A DNA stretch of 64,000 bases from Rebecca billardiae RCC1528 (lineage: Eukaryota; Haptophyta): NCBI GenBank assembly GCA_965240325.2, contig OZ251236.1, forward strand, positions 620,001-684,000, written 5' to 3'. Below the pieces are notes generated by a model that was not told where the DNA came from, searched no databases, and saw nothing but the letters and a program-made list of their open reading frames with translations. Position numbers and translations under genes: made by a program. Shown here one piece after another: positions 1-10,968 of this stretch. Positions within the stretch are counted from its first letter, which is position 1. Every line of letters starts with the position of its first letter.

Positions 1-1887
1 CGCCCACGCGCTGATGATGGCGCTTGCGCCCACGCGCCGCCGGCGTGCGCGGCGTGCCCTTGAGCAGGCCTAGCTGATCCCAGGCCAGAAGAGTGACGTT
101 CAACGACGACGATCTCTGCCGGGGTAGCGCCGTGTTTCTCGACATCATCAAGTCGAACGACGAGCTGAACCGTGGACCGGAATCTGCACAAACGCTGCCG
201 CATGCGCGCGCAGTGCAACACGCGCGTGCACCTCGGGCTACTCGCCGTCTACGCGGAGACGGGCGAGAATCCGTCGCGACTTCTATCGAATCGGCGTTGC
301 TCCGTGCTCACTTCGACTCCGGGACCGTCAAGCGCGCAGTCGATGACATTGCGACGGCAGCGCATGCAGGTGCATGCGTGAAGCAGGGTGAGCGTGTGTT
401 GCTGCGCCCCGATTTGCGGGAGTCGAACGTGCACGACGGGCGTGTGCTCTTCAACGGCCTCAAGAAGCTTGACCAACGCGACGCGCGTCTCCCTCACTGC
501 CTGCCATCGACTGTCATTCACACCGTGGCGATCAACCAACGCGCGTCGCTCTCGCTCGTGCAACACTGCTGGCGCGTGCCTTTTTGCGATTGTCATCACT
601 CCAACAGCAGACTGCCCTGTGGCCAACCGTGTGCAGGTCGCTGACCGTGCGCCAGTCGCATTCGTCAACGCAGGCTGATTGGCCCGTGGAGGAGGAAGTC
701 CAAGGCGTACTGCCAGCTGGGACACAACGCACCGACTGGCGGGCGGTGCGCCGCGCGCGCCTCGACGAGCCAGCAAGCAGGAGGGGCAGGCGACGCTTCC
801 TGCTGCTGCTTGGAACCCGAGTGGCAGGCTTGGCGAGCGCGGTCGCAGCTTGAGGCGGCGCGTGCAGCGGCATGGGACGCGATGCGGCTCACGTGGCCGC
901 TGAAGTAGCAGCAGTCCCGATGGCGCTGGCGGCCGGCTGGCGGGCGGCAAGCGCGACGGCGACGGGAAGCGCCGACTGCTACTGGAAGTCAAGATGAGCT
1001 ACGCAGGCCGCATGATGATGGCATGTCGGTTGGTTGCAGTTGCGTATCATGCATGCCGCGCGCAGGCAGTCGCAGCTCTGCACGCACGCGCACACGGGCT
1101 GCGCGAGTCTCTTGTCTGAGTGCGAGTCGTGCCCCAGCCACCCGAGCTGCTGGCGGCAATACAACTGACACAGCATAGTTATGGAAAGGGCAATATTTCT
1201 GAGCAGACTATGTTCAAGCTCGAAAACGGCAATATTCTCGAACCAAGTAGTGTGAAAGGGTCATTGGTTTGAAACCAGTATTTGAGGGGCAATATTGTTG
1301 ACACACTATCCAAAAGCGGCAATATTCTTGACCCATACTACTGAAAACGGCAATACAACTGACCACGGTAGTCATAACGTGCTTTTGGCAATACAACTGA
1401 CCACACTATCCAAAGCGGCAATACAACTGACGTCGGCTCATATATTAATATATATCGCGTCGATCGATGAACGAACGAATAAAATATTAATAAATTACAG
1501 TGCGCGCTATAGTAGTATGTAAAAATATTTATTTTATATATATATATATATAAACTTATATTATAACTGGTCCGTGGGCCTCGCGCGACGTCGCGCGTGA
1601 CCGTGAGTCCGCGCTCGTCTCGGATTCGTCTCGATCTGTTGATGAAGTCCTTCGTCGGAGCAGTCAGCTCTCACGCATCACCGCCGCGCGGCGGGTCCCA
1701 CGGCTGTCGGAGTCACCGTCACGACAGTCGTAGGCACTGCTAGGTGTAGTCATGCGGCAGCTCTCCGCGGCTTGACGACTTTTTAAAGCCCGCGGCGATA
1801 GATCGGCTGCGCCCACTTGGCTCGGGGAGTGCCGCGCGCGGGTGCGCGTGCGCTGCCTGCATGCTGCGCTAGCGCCCCAAGCACAGC
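1..1887. other. No confident gene; repeat-bearing intergenic DNA
   Basis: No frame resembles a known family. A minus-strand open frame at 249-992 has a helical-looking C-terminal half with two Cys-x2-Cys-like spots, but both strands are open here as expected at this GC, so it is not called as a gene. Positions 1155-1440 hold a degenerate tandem repeat listed separately. Positions 1441-1560 are AT-rich with (TA)n. Confidence 0.5.
1155..1440. repeat. Degenerate tandem repeat with GGCAATA-start units
   Basis: Eight copies of a unit beginning GGCAATA(C/T)AACTGA or a close variant start near 1155, 1189, 1228, 1288, 1318, 1349, 1388 and 1418. Unit length is 30-60 bp, most often 30-39. Several copies continue into a CACACTATCCAAA-like tail. 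The tract is much less GC-rich than its flanks. It does not encode a convincing repeat protein. Confidence 0.7.
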
Positions 1888-2348
1888 TCAGCCGGTGCCT
1901 GCGCTACCCGCGCCCACCGGCGCCACCACGACGGCCGCCCCGTCGAGCGGCGGGCCGAGCGCGGCCGGCTGCTTGGCGCGCTCCGTGGTGAGCACCTTGA
2001 GCGCGGAGGTGACGGTGCCTGTCGTGAGCTGCACCTGCTTCGCCGCAACCTCCGCGGTGATGGGCTCGAGTGTGGCGATCCCCGGCGCGTCGTTGCGGTA
2101 CAGCTCGGTGTACGCCAGCACGAGCGCCGCGCTCCCCACCGTGCGCGGGTCCTTCCCCAGCAGGTGCGACTGCGCATGCACCCACTCGAGCACGCCGTGC
2201 GCGTGCGAGATGAGCGTCATCGAGAGCCGGTTGGCGTGCGCGTCCGAGCTGGGAATGAGTGAGCCGACCGCGCGCGACACGAGGCCCTTCGCGGTCTGCA
2301 GCGGGCCGGACTCGCCCGCAGCGGCCGAGCTCGCGCCGCCGTCCGCGC

Positions 2349-2379
<31 letters not shown>

Positions 2380-3400
2380 GCCCGCCGCGCCCGCCCCGCA
2401 GCCCACGCGCGCATCCCACGCCAGCCGCTGGCCAATGAACTGCGCCGCCTTGTGCAGCTTCGACTCGCCGACCTCCCACGGCAGGTGCGGGATGAACTCG
2501 AACATGGCGCGCGCGGAGCCGCCGCCGTCGTTGGACATCTTGCTCGCGCGCACGATCAGCGCCGCCGCCACCGCGTCGTCCATCGGCCGGTTCACCCTGC
2601 GCAGCGCGCACTTGTCGTCCGCGCACTTCCTGTCGTGCTTGCGCTGCTGGTCGGCAAGCTGCTCCGCCAGCTGCTTCGCGCCGGCGACCAGGCCCTCGGT
2701 GAGGTCCATCTTGGCACCGATGTGCTCGATGCGGCTCCTGTGCTGGTCGAGCGCTTTCTCGATCGACGCCTCACTCTGCTGCCGCCGCTTCGCCGGCGCG
2801 CCCGCCTGCTCCGCCGCCTGCAGCACCTCGGGCGGCGGCGCCTGCGTGCGCAGGTGCGCGCGCTGCAGGCTCTGCACGCTCGCGTTCGCGAGCTGGCCGC
2901 GCTTCTCCTGCCCGACGGCGATGTAGCTGCCGAGCCGCCCGTCGTTGCGCTTCTCGGCGCGCTTCTTCTTCTCCTTGTCCGCCGCGGTGTCGTCGGCGAA
3001 CGTGCGCGACTCCTCCTCAGCGCTAAGCACGCGATTCGGGTCCACGGCACCGCAGCTCAGGCAAATGTAGTCGCCGTTCTTGTTGTCGGTGCGGAACTGG
3101 GCCGGGTCGCAGTTGCCGCAGTTGAGACAGCGCCCTGCGTGCGTGGCATCCCCCCCGCGTGCGGCGGAGGGCGCGCGTTGGCCTCTCCCACCCAGCCATC
3201 CGCGCGCGCGCACGCGCCGCGCCCGCGATGCACACACCTGACGTGCTGCCGCCGTTCACCGGTCGCTGCGGCTGAGTGACGGCGGTGATCGCGCTGGGCG
3301 GGCCGGCGCGCTCGGGGAGGCGCGACGCCTGGCCCATCCGCGCCGCCATCTTCGAGTGGCCGCGCATGATGGTTCCGAGCACATCAACGCCGCGCTTCAT
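1888..3400 (-). CDS. Transcription initiation factor IIB-like protein
   Basis: Two exons are inferred: 3400-3238 and 3134-1888, about 469 aa, with a 103-bp GTGTGT...GCAG intron joined in phase 1. The join leads into a TFIIB-type zinc ribbon with Cys57, Cys60, Cys79 and Cys82, followed by the (E)SRTFADD segment that matches the SEWRTF block after the TFIIB ribbon. Two regions resemble cyclin folds: one around an NRPMDDAVAAAL helix and one around GSAALVLAYTEL plus a helix-turn-helix-like stretch. They are separated by an Ala/Gly-rich insert, so the protein is longer than the usual 310-350 aa. TFIIB bridges TBP on DNA and RNA polymerase II. The divergent cyclin folds leave open a TFIIB paralogue such as a Brf-like or organism-specific factor. 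The start is the first Met of exon 1 in frame. Confidence 0.7.
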
Positions 3401-3704
3401 CGCGGTGCTGTCTCGGCGCTCGCTGGACGACGTCCTCGAACGGGAAGGGCGTCCTCCGCTTCCGAGCTTCCGGCTCTGTCCCCCGCCAGCCGCGCACCGA
3501 GTTGATCGACGACAGTCCACTTCGCACTGAACTTTCCGGCCCGGGATAAGGGATTGTCTTCCTGCTGATCAGTACTGGTAGCTGAACTGCTGATGATTGT
3601 CATCCGGTCACAGTGAACACCGCGTTGCACGGGATGATCCGGGCATCACCTGGCATCTGCCCAGACGAGAAGTCGCCGAGGACGAGGACGCAGCGCCGCG
3701 CCGC

Positions 3705-4955
3705 TCAGCGGCCGCGCTCAGCCACCCTGCCCCCCTCCTCCTCGTCGGCCGAGTCGTCGAGCAGCTCCTCGCGGTGGAACGCGGCTCCGGCCTGTGGGCG
3801 TGGCGCGCTCGGTCGGGCCGGCTCCGCGGGCGGTGCCTGCGCCTCGGCAGCGCCGGGCTCGGCCGGCGGCGGGTCCTCGTCCTCCTCCTCGTCCGTCTCC
3901 ACGAGCTCCTCGCGCTGAAAGCTCTCGTGCGCGCCCCGCGGCTCGCTCTCGACGAGCCACTCGCGCCTGAAGCTGGGCCAACCGGGCGGCAGCGGCCCGG
4001 ACAGCGCGCCCCAGCCCGCCGACGGCTGCGCGCCCTCCGCACCCGGGGAGTCTGGCTCTTCGAGCTGCTCGCTCCGCCAGCGCTCGGGCGGCATGGGCGG
4101 CGGCGCGGGGAGTGCCGAGGGCAGCGGCGCGGCGCGCGCCGGCGCGCGCCGCGCCGCCGTCTCCGCCGACGACACGACGCCGGGCGCGCACAGGTGCCGC
4201 CCGGGCCCGGGCTGCGCGGCGCGCAGCTGCGCGCTCGGCTCGCGGTACACGAGGACGACGCTCTCGCCCTTCACGAAGAGCTGGCCGTACCGTCGGCGCA
4301 GCGGCGTCACGGGCGCACTGGCCGGCGCGTCCTTGCCCGCCGCCGCTCTGCCGTCCAGCCGGAGCGCGCGTGCCACCGCCTCACGGTCGGGCCAAGAGGC
4401 CCCGGGTCCGTGCGCCGCCGACGGCGCGCCCGCGCCCGCTGCCTGGTCGGCTTGCGCGGGCTCCGCGGCACGCGTGGGATCGACGGGCCGCGCCAGCGTC
4501 TCAGGGCGCTGCGTCTCTGCGAGCGACAGGCTCGTGTCCACGGCGTCGAGCAGCACGAGGTTTAAGTGCCGATCCGCTGCGACCAGGATGCCGGTGCAGA
4601 CGCCGCGCACCGTGCTCGCGTGCCGCGTCACGACGCACACGCGCTGCCGGATGAGCTGCTTGAGCAGGACGAGAGGACCGCTCGCGAAGCGCTCGGCGGT
4701 TCGCAGTTCGCGCCGCGCGTCCTTATCGAGCCGGCGCCCACTCGCCGCCGCGGGCGCCGCGCTGAGGCGACGCGGTGGGTTGAGCAGGTGCTTTGGCAGT
4801 GCGTGCGCGCTGCTCTCCGGGAGCAGCCGGCGGCACTCGGAGAGGTTGTTGAGCGGCTGTACCTCCGGGTAGGGCACGGCCAGTTTCTCAGCGAGCAGCG
4901 CGCGCCTCGCGTCGAACGCGTCCGAGAAGATGTCGAGCTCGTCGCTGCCACTCAT
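3705..4955 (-). CDS. LSM11: Lsm11-like U7 snRNP Sm protein
   Basis: A single 416-aa frame. Residues 6-44 resemble the conserved Lsm11 N-terminus (FDARRALLA, then PLNNLSECRRLL). Sm motif 1 spans about 93-141 (RGVCTGILVA, then LNLVLLDAVD). Sm motif 2 is at about 223-237 (YGQLFVKGESVVLV). An insert of about 80 residues separates the two Sm motifs. A split Sm fold with this motif pair is the hallmark of Lsm11, which replaces SmD2 in the U7 snRNP that processes replication-dependent histone pre-mRNA 3' ends. The C-terminal third is acidic and carries four copies of a short (F/W)xRE-x-L motif. It lies in the same orientation as the TFIIB-like gene downstream. The alternative is another insert-bearing Lsm protein. 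Confidence 0.72.
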   Translation of the reverse strand: MSGSDELDIFSDAFDARRALLAEKLAVPYPEVQPLNNLSECRRLLPESSAHALPKHLLNPPRRLSAAPAAASGRRLDKDARRELRTAERFASGPLVLLKQLIRQRVCVVTRHASTVRGVCTGILVAADRHLNLVLLDAVDTSLSLAETQRPETLARPVDPTRAAEPAQADQAAGAGAPSAAHGPGASWPDREAVARALRLDGRAAAGKDAPASAPVTPLRRRYGQLFVKGESVVLVYREPSAQLRAAQPGPGRHLCAPGVVSSAETAARRAPARAAPLPSALPAPPPMPPERWRSEQLEEPDSPGAEGAQPSAGWGALSGPLPPGWPSFRREWLVESEPRGAHESFQREELVETDEEEDEDPPPAEPGAAEAQAPPAEPARPSAPRPQAGAAFHREELLDDSADEEEGGRVAERGR

Positions 4956-5431
4956 CGGGTCATGTCGTCGATGCCGCCATGGGTTTTCGCCTTTTCGGAC
5001 TTTTCGAGGCCGTCACCGCCGCATCCGGCGCCGGGCGGTCCGGGGGCTGTATCACCAGCATGATACGGTCCTGCAGTACCATCAGCAGAGACTTGAACGT
5101 AGCTAGTAGTACATAATTCTTCCTCAGCTGCTGCTGCCAGAGTGCCAGTCCGCGCGGCGCCCTTCGGGCACGACGCCACGGACGTGAGACGGCGTCGGCT
5201 GCTGCCACGCTCAACGCTGTGGGCGTGCCGCAGAGTGCTGCGCATAGCGCAGCGCGAGGCTGCGCCTGCTCATGCTGCCCCGGAGCCCGCCGCCCGCCAT
5301 CAGAGTATGTACAGTGATCGGCACTCGGGCCTCCCGCGGTGCACCGCATCGGCGGGCGGCTCGGTCGCCTCGGCCAGCGCGGCGGGTCACGCCCGACGTG
5401 CCCACCGAACACGCCGGCACCATCCGACCAA

Positions 5432-7322
5432 TCACCCGCGCGGCGAGCCGACGGAGGCAATGGACGCGCGCCTCGTCGCGGCGCTGGAGCTCGCCTCGGC
5501 CAGCTCCTCGCCGGTGTCGTGGCGTGGCGCGCCGACTTTGCTCAGCCGGCGCGGGCCGAAGCGGCTGACGGTGATCGAGAGCTGCTGCCGCATGCCGTCC
5601 ATCGAGACACGCCGTCGGCCGCTGCCCGCCACCAGCGTCGGCTCCGGCGGCGGCGACAATCCCGGGCCCCCATGGGCGCGCAGCGTCGAGGCGGCGTGCG
5701 TGAGCCTGCCCGCGCCCTCGGCCGCGGGGCCGAGGCCCGCGTCGGCGCCGGCGCTGCGCCCGCCCGGCGTGCCGCTGGCGCCGCCGTCCGGGTAGAGCGT
5801 CGACGGCAGCGACGCGGAGCGCGGCCGGGCCGCCGGCGCCGTGTGCCGAGTGCTCGAGCGCGCGCCGCCCAACGGGCCGTGCGGCGTTGCCGCAGCGGGG
5901 GTCAGGGGGATGAGCGGTGCGACGGAGGTGGTCGGCGGCGGCGTGCGCCCGCCGGCGCTGCCGCCGCCCGAGGCCGCGGCCGTCGCGGCGTGCGGCAGCA
6001 GTGGGAGGGACACCTGCCCGCCGCCGGACGCCGAGGCCTCGGGGGCGCGCGCGCCCGTGGGTGCCGCAGCTCCGGAGCCGCTCGGCCCGGCCGACCGCGC
6101 GCCGCCCGCGCCGCCCCTTGGCATGCCGATCGGATACGACGACACGGGCGCGGCGGCTCCGGTGGCGGCCGGCGGGGCGCGTGTGCTCCGGCTGGGCGCG
6201 TCGAAGGCCTCCACGAGCGTGTCGGCGCTGCTCGTGTTCGCGGTCGTCACGTTCGAGCTCGAGCCGCCGGCCGACGCGCCGCTCTCGTCGAAATCAGCGC
6301 TGCTGCCGCTGCCGGCGCGCGCGCTCCGGCCGTCTGCCGAGGCGGCGCCGGCGGCGGAAGTGGCCGCGGCGATGGACAGCGAGTCGGCGGACGAGGCGGC
6401 GGCGGAGCGCTGGCCGCCCGGCGGCGGCGCAGGCTCCCCGCGGCTGCGCTCTCCGCCGAGCGCAAGCGGCGGGCTGCCCCCCGCCGGCAGGTGGTAGCCG
6501 CCGCCTCGCATCGGCAGCCCGGCGTCAGCGGCGCGCGCGCCGCCGCGCGGGTGCAAGTCGAGCAGCCCGGCCGACGGCATCCGGCGGTAGCCGCCGCCCA
6601 GGCCGCCATAGTCGGCGAGCGAGGGCGTCGTCACCGGCGGCGCGGGTGCGGGCGCGGGCGGGAGCAGCGGCACCTGCCGCTGGCAGAGCGGGCAGCGGCA
6701 GTTGCGGTGCAGCCACGGCTTGATGCACGCCTCGTGGAACTTGTGCTTGCACGGCAGCTGCGCGACCTCCTCCGCGAGCTGCCACTCCTCGGCGCACACG
6801 GCGCACTCGCCCTGGGAGTCGAGGTCGGCCTGCGAGATGTTCACGAGCGGGAGGGAGTCGATGGTCGCGCTCGTGCGCTCCTTCAGGTCGCGCTCCGCCG
6901 TGCGCCGCGCGGCGCCAGGCTCCGTCACCCAGCGCGGGACGGGCCCAGACAGCATGGCGTGATCAATCATCGCGAGGATGCGCAGCCATTCCTCGTCCGC
7001 CGAGCCGGGCGGCGGCAGCTGCACGGGGGCGGTCACCTCGACGAACGTGCCAAAGCAGCGCGGGCACTCGGGCTGCATGGTGCTCGAGCCCTGGCCTGGA
7101 TTGTGATCGAAGCTCAGCCTGCGCGGCGCACGTGCGCGCGCGCGCGCGCGCGCGTGCGCGATGCGCATGATCAGCCACTGGCGGCGCGACGGGAGCGGCG
7201 CTCGGTTCGCGCGACATGTGGCGTGCCTCGTGAGGCGGGCCACGCCTGGGCCGCAGCGTGGCAGCGCACCTGCAAACGTGGCAGTAAATGCGCAGGCGTG
7301 ATTGTGGAGCACCGCTCAGCAT
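5432..7322 (-). CDS. RING-H2 E3 ubiquitin ligase, RNF126/RNF115 type
   Basis: Two exons are inferred: 7322-7270 (17 codons plus 2 nt) and 7118-5432, separated by a 151-bp GTGCGC...GCAG intron rich in CG dinucleotides. The product is about 579 aa. Splicing rebuilds the N-terminal zinc ribbon of this family: exon 1 gives Tyr13-Cys14-x2-Cys17 and exon 2 gives Cys36-Pro-Arg-Cys39. The RING-H2 finger starts at Cys123 in the order C-x2-C ... C-x-H-x2-H-x2-C ... C-x2-C, with the helix FHEACIKPWL. The C-terminal 400 residues are low-complexity Ser/Ala/Gly/Pro. Family members conjugate ubiquitin and bind ubiquitin or BAG6-type clients through the ribbon. The short coding first exon is the least certain part, but phase and family fit agree. 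Confidence 0.78.
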
Positions 7323-7913
7323 GGCGTGGCGCGCTTGAGCGGGCTCATGCGGTGGTGCGAGGTGAGGAGGGCTGACGACGCGAGTAGAAGGCTGTGTGTC
7401 GCCCGGCGCATGGTGTGTCGGCGAGGGCAACGGCAGCGACGACCGCCGCGGGCTTGACGCGCCCGAGCCCATGGTAAACCGCGAAGCGGCGCGGCGCGGG
7501 TGTCGAGGAAAAGTACGTGTGCGGGTATTGAGGCCTGACGAATCGGTGGGTTTACTCTGCCAGTCCGAGTGGGGAGCGCTCCCGCGAGCTAACCGTATAG
7601 CTAGTAGCATTGGTAGTACCCCCGTCATACTCGTCAAATTCCTCATAATAATGCTTGGTCAGAGAACCCACCTTTGACGAATGAATACCGTGCCTGACGA
7701 ATCATTCTAGTCGCCTGCAATTAGCCGGTGCAAGTGGTGGCCGGATCGTAAGGTAATTTTGGCCACAAATAGACTCAAACGGTATCAGAACCTCAACAAG
7801 TCACCGCACGTGTTTGGAAACTTCGCGACGACGGTTGGCGGAACATCGCGATCAGAATGACCTTGAAGCCAGCATCACAACAAAAAAGAAGCTGCTCCTC
7901 ATGCTGAACAGTT
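7323..7913. other. Intergenic region, no gene seen
   Basis: This lies between the RING gene start and the stop of the TIR-like gene. It is less GC-rich around 7590-7830. No RNA gene or repeat is recognised. Confidence 0.5.
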
Positions 7914-10159
7914 TCACACGGCCGATGCCGCCCCACACCCCACGGGCGAGGGTGCGACTCGAGCCGGCGCGAAGCCGGCACTCGCGATGGCGGCGGCCGC
8001 GGCGCTTGCCGTGCGCGTGGGCGTGGTGGGTAGGTCCATGATGCGCGACCATGCGCTGTACTTGCGCGCAGGCGAGGCCGGCGAGGGCACGAGCTGCTCG
8101 TAAGGCACGCTGCGTGCCTCGAGCAGCTCAGAGGACACGTGCGCAGAGAACGTGTCAAGGTCGCCGAATCCAGCCTCGATCACGCCGAGCAGGTGGTCGC
8201 GGTCCGCCTCGCGGGAGCACGTTGCCTGTCGCACGTTCAGTGTAGACTGCCAGTCCCCTGCGTCCTCGAGCTCGACGACCTGCAGAGTGCTCGGCTCGCC
8301 GCCCATCTCAAAGTAGCACAGTAGCTCGATCCAACACCTGCCCGGCGCACGCGGGGCGGCGCGAGCACGCGCGTCCGAGCTCAATCCGCTACGTCGTGCG
8401 CACGTGCACGCGCAGCGCACCGCGCAGCGCAGCTCCCCGCGGGGCACTCGCGAGGCTGCGCACCACAGCCGCGTGAAGTACGTCTTGCCCGTGAGCACGA
8501 GCACCGTGCGGCAGCCAGCGATGTAGACTGGCAGGCACGCGATGGCGTCGTCGATCTCCTGCACGCACCACGCCCGGCGAGCGCCCGGCGAGCGCCCGGC
8601 GAGGTGGTGGGGCGTCACATGTCAGAGACCGTCAGCGCACCTCCGTCGGCGCCGAGAGGGTGCGCGCGCACCTGCTGATCGACGCACACGCGGTCGAGCC
8701 ACACGATCGCGTCCCGGTTGTATCGCTGCCGAAATGCGCGGTGCCAGCGCTGAAGCGCCGCCCACTTGGCGTCCGCGTCGTCGTGCCAGCTGTGGGCGAG
8801 ATCGAGCGGCGCACGCGCGGGCGAGGGTGGTCAGATCCGGCGGCGGTGGCGGGGACGGCGTCACGCATCGCCGCGTGCGGCGCCCCGCGCGCAGCGGCGG
8901 TGAACGTACGAATGCGAGATGAACGCCTGTGGATCGGTCAGCATGGGCGTGCGGCGGCCGAGTGGGTTGCGTGCGTCCACGCGTGGCCGCGAGCGGGCAA
9001 GGAAGCGGAAGGGGGTGCACCGCGGCCTTGGTCAGGTACCAGCCGCTGTGATGGGCACGCGGAGGCCACCGCTCGCGCGGCGCGCGCCGGCGCGGCGGCG
9101 CACGTCCACTTGGCCAAAGGTGGCTGGGACCGTGAGCGCGTTGAGCCGAGGATCGGGGACGCTCGAGACGATGTGCGCATGTTGAATCTGGCCGAGGCTC
9201 ACGCAGCGGAACGTTCGCAAGCTGCGCTCCTGCAGCTCCTCCGGATCGAGCGTGCCGAGCATCGCCGCGATGGCCGAGGCGGCGGAGGCCGTCACCGTGT
9301 GCGCGGAGAGCCAGGCCTGCATGCGCCGGGTGCTCGCGGGGCGCATGCCAATCGTGAAGAGCAGCAGCTGCAGCGTCTCGCGGATGAAGACCACGAACAC
9401 GGAAGGGAGCAGCTCTGAACCGATGATCACCAGCGTCGCCGTGTGGAACGTGAAGGCCGTGACCGTGATTGCCAGCACGCTCGCGCGCGCCACCTGCATC
9501 ACGGCGAGCCGCATGGCACGCGGACGCAGCTGGAAGACGAGAAGGCCGACCATGCTGATCGCCGTGCACGCCAGGACGAGCGCGTCGGCCACACGGTACG
9601 CGAGATACGCCCGACGGTACGGCTCGCACGTGCTGCGCTCCACGCGCGAGAGGCCCGCGCAGAGCCGCAGCGCGCGCGAGTGTTCAAACGACTGCATCAC
9701 GTTGCTCGCGCACACAAGAACCGCGCCGATGGCGATGACGACGGCGAGCATGTACTGCCACCGGCGGTTGTTCGGCAGGATCGAGCAGACTGCCAGCCAC
9801 ACGCCGCAGATCATCAGCAGCACGCTCGTGTGCAGCGCAAGCACCGACGCAAAGTCGCCAAACTTGGCGGCCGCGAGTGCCTGCGTCGCGTACAGCACGC
9901 AGCCCAGCACAGACGAGGCGATGCCCGCGCAGACGAGAGGCAACTGGACGCGCCTTTGCACGCGCCGTCCCTCGGCTCGCTCAGCCTCCAAGTGCTCGCG
10001 CACCTCGGCGAATGTCGGAGGGCCGCGCATGCCCACGCGCGTGCCGCGGTGTCGCCGCGTCAGCCGAGCGCGGTGCGCCGGCCGGGGCCGGGCTCGCTTT
10101 GTGGCCACAACGAACGAAGCGCCACCGACTCGTTCAGTTTGAGGCTTGGCGCAGTTCAT
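7914..10159 (-). CDS. Polytopic membrane protein with TIR-like C-terminal domain
   Basis: Four exons are inferred. The first (about 10159-9104) encodes roughly six hydrophobic segments, for example around VCAGIASSVLGCVLY, LALHTSVLLMICGVWL and MLAVVIAIGAVLVC. Then come an exon with the HSWHDD motif (about 8789-8672), exon 8558-8464 and exon 8337-7914. The last two introns have GTGCGC donors and join in frame. The spliced domain runs from HSWHDD-x-DAKW, through WLDRVCVDQQ and ACLPVYIAGC, to TYFTRLWCWIELL. This resembles TIR folds, in which WC-x2-EL carries the catalytic Glu of NADase-active members. The acceptor before the HSWHDD exon is unresolved: the only nearby AG is in a phase that breaks the motif, so a micro-exon or non-AG acceptor is possible. 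The start (Met at 10159, or Met at 10030) is not fixed. Confidence 0.6.
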
Positions 10160-10968
10160 CGAAACCAAATGTGTCGAGATCACTCGTTGAGATCGTGCTT
10201 TCAGACGAGCGCGAGAAGTATTACAAGTACCCCTCCTGAGCGGCTTTTCGTATCCGCGATTCATTCGGCAATGAGTCTCGATCGGCAGGTCTGCAAATTC
10301 CCCTTTATAACGGGCTCCGGGTGATCAGACTGGCGGCCGAAGCCTCCAGCCCTACCCTGGCCAGCCCCCAACCAACCACCACCCTCACCCAACCTCAAAC
10401 CACTGACCGATACACCAAGTGCCTTGACACCACTCCGCTGTGGACAGCCCGCCTCCAGAGGGGGCGGGGGTATGCCATTGCCGACAGCATACAAGCCCAA
10501 CACTGTGCGGGGTGGTCCCAGGTACCAGCAGTGCACTGCCTTGCAATTCGAGATCATCGAGTTTGAGCCGAGTCGGCAGACTGGGCACCCCTTAGGGTGC
10601 CCCAGTGTGGGCAGAGGGCCAGCCACTAGCCGATCCCTGCGCGGGGGAGGGGACGGAGGGGGCTGTCAGCGAGCCCAGTAGCTGGGCCGGGGTCTGGGCC
10701 ACTGGTCCTGGCAGTGAGGCGCCTGTATTTCACTCGTGCTGCTATGGAGGCAGATGGTGTCATGTCAGACATGTGTGCGATATCGGGCATCAAGTCAGGG
10801 CGTGGGCCGCTGTAGGAGGCAAGCAGAGTGGTGGCGATGGCTAATACGCCTGGGGAGGGTCTGCAGCCATCGTCCCGGCGCGAACACGCGCTCGCTCGCG
10901 CCCGCTCCGTGGTAGTGCACTCGGTAACGCCAGTGGCCGGCAAGCAGGATTGGGCCGCCGCCGCAAGA
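10160..10968. other. Divergent intergenic region
   Basis: This separates the TIR-like gene and the EF-hand/SPRY gene, which are transcribed away from each other. No convincing gene is seen. It is a candidate promoter region for both. Confidence 0.4.

Noticed and set aside
249-992. Minus-strand 247-aa frame
   Set aside because: Composition is as expected from open GC-rich DNA, no family match was recognised, and the opposite strand is also open.
5339-7375. Plus-strand open frame antisense to the RING gene
   Set aside because: The minus strand carries an intact zinc ribbon and RING-H2. The plus frame is an Arg/Ala-rich shadow.
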